Positions 11,881 to 18,772 of a DNA stretch of 64,000 bases are shown one piece after another. Source of the stretch: Nonomuraea sp. PA05 (GTDB lineage: Bacteria; Actinomycetota; Actinomycetes; Streptosporangiales; Streptosporangiaceae); contig NZ_VSEY01000006.1 of NCBI RefSeq assembly GCF_008086045.1, positions 124,001 through 188,000 on the forward strand, read 5' to 3'. Position 1 is the stretch's first letter. Each line of letters starts with the position of its first letter. The notes beneath the pieces were generated by a model. The model worked only from the letters and a program-made list of their open reading frames with translations. It had not been told where the DNA came from and searched no databases. The position numbers were made by a program, and so were the translations under genes.

Positions 11881-12528
11881 GTGAGGAACGTGTTCCGACG
11901 TCGTCGTCGTGAGCAGCCGGAGCAGGCGGCCGATCAGGAGGCCGCGGCGCCAACGCGAGAGTCCGGCCCGTGGGACGCCGACGAGCCCCACCCGGAGGCC
12001 GAGCGGATCGACCTGGGCGGCCTCCGGCTGCCGCACAACCCCGAGTTCGACGTGCGACTGGCCTCCGTCGGCGACCAGCACGTCGGCGTGGTCGTCCTGT
12101 ACGAGGACAGCTCGCTGCAGCTCCAGGCCCTGGCCGCGCCACGCAGCTCCGGCCTGTGGGACGAGGTCAAGACCAAGATCCTGGCCCAGGCCAAGCACCT
12201 GGAGGAGCGGCAGGGCCCGTTCGGCAGCGAGCTGACCGGCGAGATGAAGGTCGAGGGCAACAGCCGCCCGGCCCGCTATCTCGGCATCGACGGCCCGCGC
12301 TGGTTCCTGCTGGCGGTGATCTCCGGCAAGGCGGCCGCCGACGACGCGGTCGCGCAGGCGTACATCGACTTCATCAAGGACGTCGTCGTGGTCCGCGGCG
12401 ACGAGCCGATGGCCCGCGAGGAGCCCATCCCGCTGCGCCGTCCGAACGAGCAAGCGGGCGAGGCGGGCGAGCAGCGGCAGGGTTTCAACCCGTTCAAACG
12501 GGGACCTGAAATCAGTGAGATTCGCTAA
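11881..12528 (+). CDS. DUF3710 protein
   Basis: This 215-residue cytosolic protein has a charged N-terminus (RRRRREQ) and a conserved core, LRLPHNPEFDVRLASVGDQHVGVVVLYEDSSLQLQ cut short here as LRLPHNPEFDV, that marks DUF3710. The family follows dut in many actinobacteria (Rv2696c is the mycobacterial member, from memory). Function is unknown. It starts with GTG 63 bp after dut, behind a GC-rich spacer that repeats GGCCCGACGA twice. Confidence 0.88.
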   Translation: MRNVFRRRRREQPEQAADQEAAAPTRESGPWDADEPHPEAERIDLGGLRLPHNPEFDVRLASVGDQHVGVVVLYEDSSLQLQALAAPRSSGLWDEVKTKILAQAKHLEERQGPFGSELTGEMKVEGNSRPARYLGIDGPRWFLLAVISGKAAADDAVAQAYIDFIKDVVVVRGDEPMAREEPIPLRRPNEQAGEAGEQRQGFNPFKRGPEISEIR

Positions 12529-12556
12529 GAGCTGACATCACATAGGCTGATGCATC

Positions 12557-12943
12557 ATGAGTACGGCAGAACCCCCTAAACGCGGGGGATTGCGCGGGTT
12601 CTTCAGTCGGCTGGCCACCAGCCAGTCCGAAATCGAAGCCCAGGAGCTCCGGGAGGACGCCGACGAGGTCGGCGCGACCCCGATCGTCTCGTGTGGCGGT
12701 CGCCGCCGCTTCTGTGTGGCGGGTACGCTACGTACGGTGACCCTGCGTCCGAGGGGCGGCGCCCCCGCCCTCGAAGCCGAGCTGTACGACGGGTCCGACG
12801 TGATCGACCTGGTGTGGCTCGGCCGCCGCAAGATCGCCGGAATCGAGCCCGGCCGCACGGTCAAGGCCGAAGGCCTGGTCAGCATGCAGGACGGGCGCAA
12901 GGTGATGTTCAATCCGCGTTACGAGCTGCGCCCAGGGAGTTGA
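12557..12943 (+). CDS. OB-fold nucleic-acid-binding protein
   Basis: This 128-residue protein has an OB fold of the tRNA_anti/RecG wedge type: TLRTVTLRPRGGAPALEAELYDGSD, here shortened to its key TLRTVTLR and DGSDVIDLVWLGRRKIAGI segments. It is the conserved gene between DUF3710 and DUF3159 in actinobacteria. A nucleic-acid-related role is inferred from the fold only. It lies 28 bp after DUF3710 and 4 bp before DUF3159. Confidence 0.85.
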   Translation: MSTAEPPKRGGLRGFFSRLATSQSEIEAQELREDADEVGATPIVSCGGRRRFCVAGTLRTVTLRPRGGAPALEAELYDGSDVIDLVWLGRRKIAGIEPGRTVKAEGLVSMQDGRKVMFNPRYELRPGS

Positions 12944-12947
12944 TCAG

Positions 12948-13619
12948 GTGAGTGCTGAGGCGGAAGAGGTCGCCCACGACACCGTTGAGGCGGCGGTGCG
13001 AGCGCAGCTCGCCAAGGCCCTCGGCGGAGTGCGCGGCATCATCGAGGCGGCCGTCCCGACGATCGCGTTCACGTTGTCCTGGATCTTCAGCGAAGACCTG
13101 AAGCTGTCGCTCATCATCAGCGTCTCGCTGTCGGTGGTGCTGCTGCTGATCCGGGTCGTCCAGCGATCCACACCGCAGTTCGTGATCAACAGCCTGATCG
13201 GCATCGCGATCGGCGCGTTCTTCGCCAGCAGGTCCGGCGACGCGAAGGACTACTTCCTGCCCGGCATCCTGTACAACGCCGGTTACGCGGTGGCGATGCT
13301 GATCTCGATCGTCACGCGGTGGCCGGTCGTCGGGTTCCTGATCGGCTCGGTGACGGGTGATCCGACCGCCTGGCACAAGGATCCCGGGATCGTGCGGCTC
13401 TGCCAGCGGCTGACGTGGCTGCTCCTGCTGCCCTGCGCGGTCCGGGTGGCCGTGCAGGGGCCGGTGTACCTGTTCGGCGGCGGTGACGAGGCGGTCGCGG
13501 CCCTCGGCTTCGCCAAGATCGTGATGGGGTGGCCGTTGCAGGTGGCCGCGCTGGGCGCCATGTTGTGGCTGCTCGGCCGTGGTCGCACGCCGATCAAACC
13601 GCCGGTCGCACCCGCCTGA
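12948..13619 (+). CDS. DUF3159 membrane protein
   Basis: This 223-residue protein has about five transmembrane helices and the family motifs VVQRSTPQFVINSLIG and FFASRSGDAKDYFLPG. It ends the dut block. In M. tuberculosis, as I recall, the ceoBC genes follow it directly; here they lie 17 kb away and in the opposite orientation. The start is GTG. Confidence 0.87.
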   Translation: MSAEAEEVAHDTVEAAVRAQLAKALGGVRGIIEAAVPTIAFTLSWIFSEDLKLSLIISVSLSVVLLLIRVVQRSTPQFVINSLIGIAIGAFFASRSGDAKDYFLPGILYNAGYAVAMLISIVTRWPVVGFLIGSVTGDPTAWHKDPGIVRLCQRLTWLLLLPCAVRVAVQGPVYLFGGGDEAVAALGFAKIVMGWPLQVAALGAMLWLLGRGRTPIKPPVAPA

Positions 13620-13650
13620 TCCGCCTGCGGGCCCGCTCGACCGCCCCCGG

Positions 13651-13690
13651 GTGGTCAGCGGTCCCTGTGGTCAGCGGTCCCTGTGGTCAG
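13651..13690. repeat. 16-bp direct repeat across the HAD-ATPase stop codon
   Basis: GTGGTCAGCGGTCCCT occurs twice in tandem and half of it a third time. The stop codon of the minus-strand gene lies inside the second copy, so copy-number change would move the C-terminus. It marks the junction between the dut block and the accessory segment. Confidence 0.8.
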
Positions 13691-15530
13691 GGTCGAAGTC
13701 GGTGGGCTCGGCGGGCAGCGTGTAACGGGCGCCGATCAGGTCGGCCACGCGCTGCCTGCTGTCCTGTGGCGACAGGTCGGCCTCTTCCACGGCGGCCACC
13801 TCGTCCGCCAGCTCGGCGTCCCCGAGCTGCTCCCTGATCCACCCCGAGTAGTCGCCGCGCCGCAGGTGGTGCAGCCAGGTGTCGTCGTCCACGCCTTCGC
13901 TCAGCTCGACGAACGTGTGCAGGTTCCTGGCCCGCAGCCGCAGCCGCGCCTCCGGCCCGGTGAAGTAGAAGCTCTTGTCCTTGGCCATGGTGCCCGCCGC
14001 GTACTTGCGCCGGTGGCGGGTGCGCTCGACGCGGGCCGGGGCCAGGGTCAGCTCGCGTGCCTCGTCCGCGCCGTCCAGCCAGAGCGCGATGTCGCTCTTC
14101 GGCGCCGGGCGCAGCGACGGGGGCTGGAGGCCGCGGGCGGTGGCGAAGGCGGCCAGCGTGTCCGCCGGCGCCTTGCCCACCGCGATCGCGCTGGTCACCA
14201 GACGCAGCGCGGCCGGGCTCAGCGCGTCAGGATGCACGGTGATCAGCAGCAGCGCGCCGAGGTCGCCGGGGTGCTGGAGGGGTATGTGCCGTACCTCGGC
14301 GGGCATCAGGTGGTGGGCCTCGTCCAGGATGAGCCAGTGCGGGTGGCCCAGCTTGGCGCGCAGGCCGGTCAGGCGCGGCAGCAGCTCCGCGAAGTACGCG
14401 GGCCGGTCGCGTAGCTGCAGGCCGATCAGGTTGATCACCACGCTGTGCGCGGGCTGCTCCAGGACGTGCACGACCTCGTCCACGGCCGGCACCCGGTCGG
14501 GGTCGCCGAGCACCGTGACGCCCGGGTACTCCGCGTAGTCGCCCTCCGGGTCCACGATGACGCACTGGTAGCCGTCGCCGGTGAGGCGTTCGAGCAGCGC
14601 GGTGGTGACCGTGGACTTGCCGCTGCCGGACGGGCCCGCCACCAGCAGGCCGACCCCGTACGCGGGCAACCGCACCTCCTCCTGGCCCGCGCGTTCATCG
14701 ACTCGTTCCTCGTCCGGGCGTTCCTCGTCCGGGCGTTCTTCGGCCGCGTGTTCCTCGTCAGGATGTTCCTGGGCCGCGTGTTCCTGGTCCGCGTGTTCCT
14801 CGTCCGGGCGTTCCTGGGCCGCGTGGCCGAGCAGCACGTGGTGGCGGGGCAGGTCCAGCTCGTCGAGGTCGCCCGCCAGCAGCAGCTTCGCCAACTCGGC
14901 CACACCCCGCCCGTCCGGCTGGTCCAGGCACAGATCGCAGGCGTCCTTGAGCGCGGGCAGGGCGTTGGCCACGGCGGCGCCGCACTCGGCCGCCGTCAGG
15001 AACGCGTGGTCGTTCTCACCGTCGCCCACCGCGACCACGCTGTGCCGCGACAGCGACAGGCGGTCGAGGGCGGCGCACAGGCCGGTGGCCTTGTTCACGC
15101 CGGGAGGCAGCACCATGACGGCGCCCTTGTTGTAGATGACCTGCAACTCCAGGCCCAGCTCCCGGATCGCCCGCAGCACGTGCACGTCATGGGGCTCCCG
15201 CGTGGCGATCAGCACCTGTCCGACGCCCAGCGGGCTCACCCCTTCGGCCCGCAGCCGCTCGGCCAGCCCGGGAGGCGGGGGCGCGGCCAGGGTGTCAGTG
15301 GTGCGCTGGCGCGGGTCGTACAGGAGACCGCCGTTCTCGGCCACGATCAGGTCGAACAGGGCGGGGTGCGGGAAGACCGACAGCAGGTCGTCCAGCTCGC
15401 GCCCGGTGACGAGCAGCAGCTTGAACCCGGCCCGGGACAGCCGTTCCAGCGCCTCGATCGTCGCCTCGTCCACCTGGCTGTTCCTGGCCAGGGTCTCGTC
15501 ATAATCGCAGGCCAGCACGTTGTAGCGCAT
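13671..15530 (-). CDS. Fusion of a Cof/HAD-IIB phosphatase to a HerA-like ATPase
   Basis: This 619-residue protein has three parts. Residues 1-215 are a HAD-IIB phosphatase with D9-x-D11, TGR at 42-44, NKGAVM and GDGENDHAFL at 169-178. Residues 237-281 are nine tandem acidic pentapeptides of the PDEER/AAQEH type. Residues 290-619 are a DUF87/HerA-like P-loop ATPase with Walker A GPSGSGKST (299-307), VDPEGDY and Walker B LILDEAHH (400-407). Both active sites look intact. The same arrangement occurs in other actinomycetes as an unstudied family. A sugar-phosphate phosphatase linked to an ATP-driven machine is an inference; the substrate is unknown. Confidence 0.8.
   Translation of the reverse strand: MRYNVLACDYDETLARNSQVDEATIEALERLSRAGFKLLLVTGRELDDLLSVFPHPALFDLIVAENGGLLYDPRQRTTDTLAAPPPPGLAERLRAEGVSPLGVGQVLIATREPHDVHVLRAIRELGLELQVIYNKGAVMVLPPGVNKATGLCAALDRLSLSRHSVVAVGDGENDHAFLTAAECGAAVANALPALKDACDLCLDQPDGRGVAELAKLLLAGDLDELDLPRHHVLLGHAAQERPDEEHADQEHAAQEHPDEEHAAEERPDEERPDEERVDERAGQEEVRLPAYGVGLLVAGPSGSGKSTVTTALLERLTGDGYQCVIVDPEGDYAEYPGVTVLGDPDRVPAVDEVVHVLEQPAHSVVINLIGLQLRDRPAYFAELLPRLTGLRAKLGHPHWLILDEAHHLMPAEVRHIPLQHPGDLGALLLITVHPDALSPAALRLVTSAIAVGKAPADTLAAFATARGLQPPSLRPAPKSDIALWLDGADEARELTLAPARVERTRHRRKYAAGTMAKDKSFYFTGPEARLRLRARNLHTFVELSEGVDDDTWLHHLRRGDYSGWIREQLGDAELADEVAAVEEADLSPQDSRQRVADLIGARYTLPAEPTDFDPDHRDR
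14688..14822 (-). repeat. 15-bp coding tandem repeat (acidic pentapeptide linker)
   Basis: About nine imperfect copies of a 15-bp unit (minus-strand GCCCGGACGAGGAAC type) encode the interdomain linker of the HAD-ATPase. The period keeps frame, so copy-number variation would change only linker length. Confidence 0.85.
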
Positions 15531-15880
15531 GATCCCTCCCTACCCGTGGAGGGGCTCGCATCCGGCGGTCCAGGTGAAAGCGAGGTGAACTTTGACCCCG
15601 CGTCAGCCCGCGGTGAAGCAGTGGCCCCCCTCCAGGTCGGCGAGCGGGCCGGGGCCCAGCCGAGGAGGCGGGCGCGGGTCCGCGTTCGGCATCGTGAGGT
15701 TCAGCCCGGCGAACGTGGCGAAGAACGCGAAGCGCTTCCCGCCCCGCTCGGCGGGGACGCTCACGGTCGCTCCCCGAATCGGCCCGGGAGGCGCTCGACG
15801 AACGGCGGGCCGCAGCGGCCGCTCTCGGCTGAGCGCGGCCGGGTTGCGGCATAGTCAGATCATCGGTATATATCGGTGAT
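15531..15880. other. Intergenic region upstream of HAD-ATPase and PadR genes
   Basis: This stretch separates divergent genes. A short open frame on the plus strand (15592-15879) has no recognisable protein features. The only clear signal is the ATCGGT repeat next to the PadR start. Confidence 0.5.
15862..15877. promoter_or_regulatory. Putative PadR operator
   Basis: ATCGGT occurs twice with 10-bp spacing (one helical turn) around TATATA, immediately before the PadR start. The same ATATATCGGT core recurs upstream of the second PadR gene at 59398-59407. Confidence 0.55.
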
Positions 15881-16231
15881 GTGAATAGCCGATCAATGCA
15901 GGAGCCGACGTTCCTGATCCTCACCGCGCTCGCCGCCGGCCCGCAGCACGGCTACGGCATCATCACCGACGTGCTGCGCATCTCCGAAGAGCGGGTCCGG
16001 CTACGAGCGGGCACCCTGTACGCGGCCCTTGACCGCCTGGAAGGCGAAGGTCTGGTGGAGCCCGACCGCGAGGAGACCGTGGACGGCCGCGCCCGGCGCT
16101 ACTACCGGCTCACCTCGCCGGGAGAGCAGCGCCTGGCGGCCGAGACCGAGCAACTGCGACGCAACGTGGAGACCGCCACCGCCCGGCTGCGCACCCGGCA
16201 CGGCCTGAGGCCGATGGGGAGTGGCGCATGA
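15881..16231 (+). CDS. PadR family regulator
   Basis: This 116-residue winged-helix regulator has the typical PadR core: EPTFLILTALAAGPQHGYGI, then VRLRAGTLYAALDRLEGEGLV and a beta-wing ARRYYRLTSPGEQRL. It starts at GTG 15881; ATG 15896 is a possible alternative. It overlaps the next gene by 4 bp (ATGA) and probably represses that gene and itself. The ligand is unknown. Confidence 0.9.
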   Translation: MNSRSMQEPTFLILTALAAGPQHGYGIITDVLRISEERVRLRAGTLYAALDRLEGEGLVEPDREETVDGRARRYYRLTSPGEQRLAAETEQLRRNVETATARLRTRHGLRPMGSGA

Positions 16232-17169
16232 CCGGGCTGGAGCGGGGCTTCCGGCGCTTGCTGGCGGCGTACCCGAAAGAGCACCGCGCCCGGCACGAGG
16301 ACGAGATGGTAGCGGTGCTGCTCGCGAGCGCGGAGCCGGGCCGCCGGCGGCCGTCGCTCACGGACGCCTGCGACGTGCTGCGCGGCGGCCTGGCGATCCG
16401 GCTGCGGCGCGCCGTCGAAGGCCGTTCGAACCTGCACTGGCGGGACGCGCTCAACATCGCCGCACTCCTCGCCCCCATCGCACTCTTCGTGCTCAGACTG
16501 GACGCCGCGGCGAGCTACGGCGAGTGGGTCCTGCGGGGCGAGTTCAACCGGGAAGGCCTGCGGCTGATGGGGGAGACGGGCCTGCAGGCGCTCCCGTACG
16601 GGCTCATCGCGTTATTCGCCTGGCTCAACCGGCCCTGGGCCGCGGTCGCGTGCGCCTCGGGCTATGCGCTGCTCTCGGGGTGGTCGATCTATCGCGCCGA
16701 GTACGAGTTCGCGCTGTGGAACGCCGACGGCGTGCTCATCCAGGCGGACCCCGTCGATGCGAGCGACATCGCCATGGGCATGCTGCCCGCCGCGCTGTGC
16801 GCCGTGATGCTGGCCCTGGCTCCGTCGCCGGGCCCCGGCTCGGCAGGCACCCCGCGCCTGCTCAAGTGGACGGCCGCCCTGGTCGGGCTGTCCGTTCTGG
16901 GCGCCATGGTCGTCCGATGGGCGGGTATCCCCGTCGCGGTCGCGGTCGTGCTGATCGCGGCGGTGCCGGCGTTCCGCTCTCCCGTCGGACGGCGGGTGGC
17001 GGTTGTGCTGGTGCCGATGGCTTCGATCATCGCCGTCGGGATGGTGCGGAAGGAGGATCTGCTGGGCTTGGTCCTGCTCGCCACGCTGTCCGTGGGCGTG
17101 CTGGGTGTCGTGGGGGTGCTCGCCAGGGCCGGATCGGTGCCGCCGCCGTCTGCTGAGGCCGAGGGCTGA
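16228..17169 (+). CDS. PadR-associated membrane protein
   Basis: This 313-residue protein has a cytoplasmic N-terminal segment RLLAAYPKEHRARHEDEMVAVLL, seen here from residue 10, which is a recurrent signature of membrane proteins cotranscribed with PadR regulators. It is followed by about seven hydrophobic helices. Function is unknown. It carries one TTA codon (16612-16614, codon 129), rare at this GC content and a possible point of bldA tRNA control. It ends about 20 bp before the insertion element. Confidence 0.75.
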   Translation: MTGLERGFRRLLAAYPKEHRARHEDEMVAVLLASAEPGRRRPSLTDACDVLRGGLAIRLRRAVEGRSNLHWRDALNIAALLAPIALFVLRLDAAASYGEWVLRGEFNREGLRLMGETGLQALPYGLIALFAWLNRPWAAVACASGYALLSGWSIYRAEYEFALWNADGVLIQADPVDASDIAMGMLPAALCAVMLALAPSPGPGSAGTPRLLKWTAALVGLSVLGAMVVRWAGIPVAVAVVLIAAVPAFRSPVGRRVAVVLVPMASIIAVGMVRKEDLLGLVLLATLSVGVLGVVGVLARAGSVPPPSAEAEG

Positions 17170-17270
17170 GGGCCTGGTTCGTCCGCGTCTAGGCCGTGTC
17201 CCGTGATCATGCATGGTGTGAGCGACAGGTGTGGCTTGTTCGTGGGCGATGCATCTGCCACGGTGCTCGG

Positions 17271-17789
17271 GTGGCTGGGCTTCTGGGTGACAAGCACAGG
17301 TTCGCCGTCGAGGTTGGAGACTGGGACGGCTCGGCGCTGCGCCGGGTTGACCTGTGGGTCGCGGATCAGTGGTTGACGTGCGACGACAACATGACTTTCG
17401 TCAAGCAGTTCCGCCACTATGTGGAACGCACCGCTGTGGGAGTGCGTTTCGGAGAGATTGCGGCGGAGCCGTTCGCCGGTCTGTCTCCAGCCGCTACTCA
17501 TCGACGGCTTCTGGCCGGGGTCAGGCACGGCGAGCAGGAGTACGAGCGGTTCGGTTTCTTTGGCCGTTGGGGCTGGGGCCCCACGACCGACAACGTGACG
17601 TCATTCCTCTGGCGGGACGAGGACCGTATGGTGATCACGACGGAGTTCTGGCGGGAGAGGCACCTTCTCACGCATCCCGAGCATGCGGGAACGGTCTTCG
17701 CGGCCGAGCTCCCGACCGCCGAGTTCATGGCCATCCTGGAGGAGACGGTGGCCGCCCTCGGCGATGGTGAGGGTGTGCCCGTCACGTGA
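17271..17789 (+). CDS. Hypothetical protein, probable IS passenger
   Basis: This protein of about 172 residues starts at GTG 17271 (a longer frame opens at 17196, inside the terminal repeat, and seems unlikely). Conserved-looking segments include FAVEVGDWDGSALRRVDLWV and TCDDNMTFVKQF. I recognise it only as a hypothetical actinobacterial family; no enzymatic motif is visible. Base composition is less GC-rich than in neighbouring genes. It sits between the left inverted repeat and the 3' end of the transposase, so it apparently moves with the element. Its stop overlaps a 16-bp palindrome shared with the transposase stop. Confidence 0.6.
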   Translation: MAGLLGDKHRFAVEVGDWDGSALRRVDLWVADQWLTCDDNMTFVKQFRHYVERTAVGVRFGEIAAEPFAGLSPAATHRRLLAGVRHGEQEYERFGFFGRWGWGPTTDNVTSFLWRDEDRMVITTEFWRERHLLTHPEHAGTVFAAELPTAEFMAILEETVAALGDGEGVPVT

Positions 17790-17793
17790 CGGG
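17778..17793. terminator. 16-bp perfect palindrome at converging stop codons
   Basis: CCCGTCACGTGACGGG is fully self-complementary. It contains the stop codons of the passenger gene (+) and of transposase orfB (-). It may be a compact terminator or a protein-binding site. Confidence 0.4.
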
Positions 17794-18294
17794 ATGGCGG
17801 AGCCAGATGCGGATCGAGGCGACGTCGATGATGCCTTGGTAGATGCGTTCTCTCTTGTCGTAGCGAGTGGCGACGGCGCGGTGCTGGCGGAGCTTGTTAA
17901 CGCAGCGTTCGACGGTGTTGCGTTCTTTGTAGGCATCGCGGTCGAAGACTGGTGGCCGTCCGCCTTTCGAACCGCGGTTGGCGCGGTGAGCGGCCTGATC
18001 TTTCTTGACCGGGATGACGGCCTTGATCCCGCGGCGCCGCAGGTAGCGGCGGTTGGCGCGGGAGGAATATGCCTTGTCGGCCAGGGCGCGGGCCGGCTTC
18101 TTACGAGGGCGGCCCACACCGCGGCGGCGGATGCGGATGGACTCCATCAGCGCGATGAACTTCGGGCAGTCGGCGTGCTGGCCGGACGAGGTGAGCCGGG
18201 CGATCGGACGGCACCGCCGGTCGGCGACCAGGTGGATCTTCGTGGTCAGGCCGCCCCGGGATCGGCCGAGCGCTTCGCGACCGCCCTTCGTCAC
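17782..18294 (-). CDS. IS5/IS427-type transposase, second frame (orfB)
   Basis: These 170 residues carry the C-terminal half of the DDE transposase: GRSRGGLTTKIHLV, the second aspartate in ALADKAYSS and the glutamate in YKERNTVERCVNKLRQHR. The start GTG overlaps the orfA stop by 4 bp (GTGA), so it is made either by ribosomal frameshifting or by reinitiation. All catalytic residues are present across the two frames, so the element may be active. Confidence 0.88.
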   Translation of the reverse strand: MTKGGREALGRSRGGLTTKIHLVADRRCRPIARLTSSGQHADCPKFIALMESIRIRRRGVGRPRKKPARALADKAYSSRANRRYLRRRGIKAVIPVKKDQAAHRANRGSKGGRPPVFDRDAYKERNTVERCVNKLRQHRAVATRYDKRERIYQGIIDVASIRIWLRHPVT

Positions 18295-18698
18295 CCGTTC
18301 GTGATCTTTACCGGCCCCCTTTGGGTGATGTCGACAGCCGGGGCATACCGGGCCCCGGCCGCGTGCTGGTGCGCCCGCACGATCGTGGAGTCAGCGCTGA
18401 CCGTCCAATCTTTGCCCCCGGCTTCGTCGCACCCGGCGCGTAGTCCGTCCAGGATCTGTTCCCACGTCCCGTCCAGTGACCAGCGGCGATGCCGGTTGTA
18501 GATCGTCTTCCACCTGCCGTAACACGGCGGCAGGTCCCGCCAGGCGCAGCTCGCGCGGGTCCGGAAGAACACCCCGTTGATCACCATCCGATGATCGCTC
18601 CACCGTGCCCCGTGCACGTTCTGCGCAGGAAGCAGCGGCGCCAGCCGCGCCCACTCCTCGTCCGTAAGGTCATGACGCTTCAGACGCTCCTCATCCAC
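18291..18698 (-). CDS. IS5/IS427-type transposase, first frame (orfA)
   Basis: These 135 residues contain the N-terminal DUF4096-like domain (LTDEEWARLAPLLPAQ, RTRASCAWRDLPPCYGRWKTIY) and the first catalytic aspartate in VSADSTIVRAHQHAAG. It starts 46 bp inside the right inverted repeat. It ends in the frame junction with orfB. Confidence 0.88.
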   Translation of the reverse strand: MDEERLKRHDLTDEEWARLAPLLPAQNVHGARWSDHRMVINGVFFRTRASCAWRDLPPCYGRWKTIYNRHRRWSLDGTWEQILDGLRAGCDEAGGKDWTVSADSTIVRAHQHAAGARYAPAVDITQRGPVKITNG

Positions 18699-18772
18699 AC
18701 GGATGATCTACACCAAACCGCCATCAAAGATCTCGGGACACGACCTAGTTCGTCCGTGTCTAGGCTGCCTGC

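Larger units (their letters stand above)
17193..18744. mobile_element. IS5-family (IS427-type) element, 1552 bp, with probable passenger gene
   Basis: The left end GCCGTGTCCCGTGATC (17193-17208) and the inverted right end GTCGTGTCCCGAGATC (18729-18744) match at 14 of 16 positions. Both ends abut CTAG (17189-17192 and 18745-18748), the target duplication typical of the IS427 group. It encodes a two-frame transposase on the minus strand and, between the transposase and the left end, a plus-strand gene of about 170 codons. Simple IS427 elements are about 0.9 kb, so about 0.6 kb is extra. Flanking DNA shows GTTCGTCCGYGTCTAG twice, so the empty site was itself a tandem repeat. Confidence 0.8.

Noticed and set aside
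17196..17270. Start of the passenger gene inside the left terminal repeat of the IS
   Set aside because: It would encode a Cys/Trp/Arg-rich stretch unlike the rest of the protein; GTG 17271 begins the coherent sequence.
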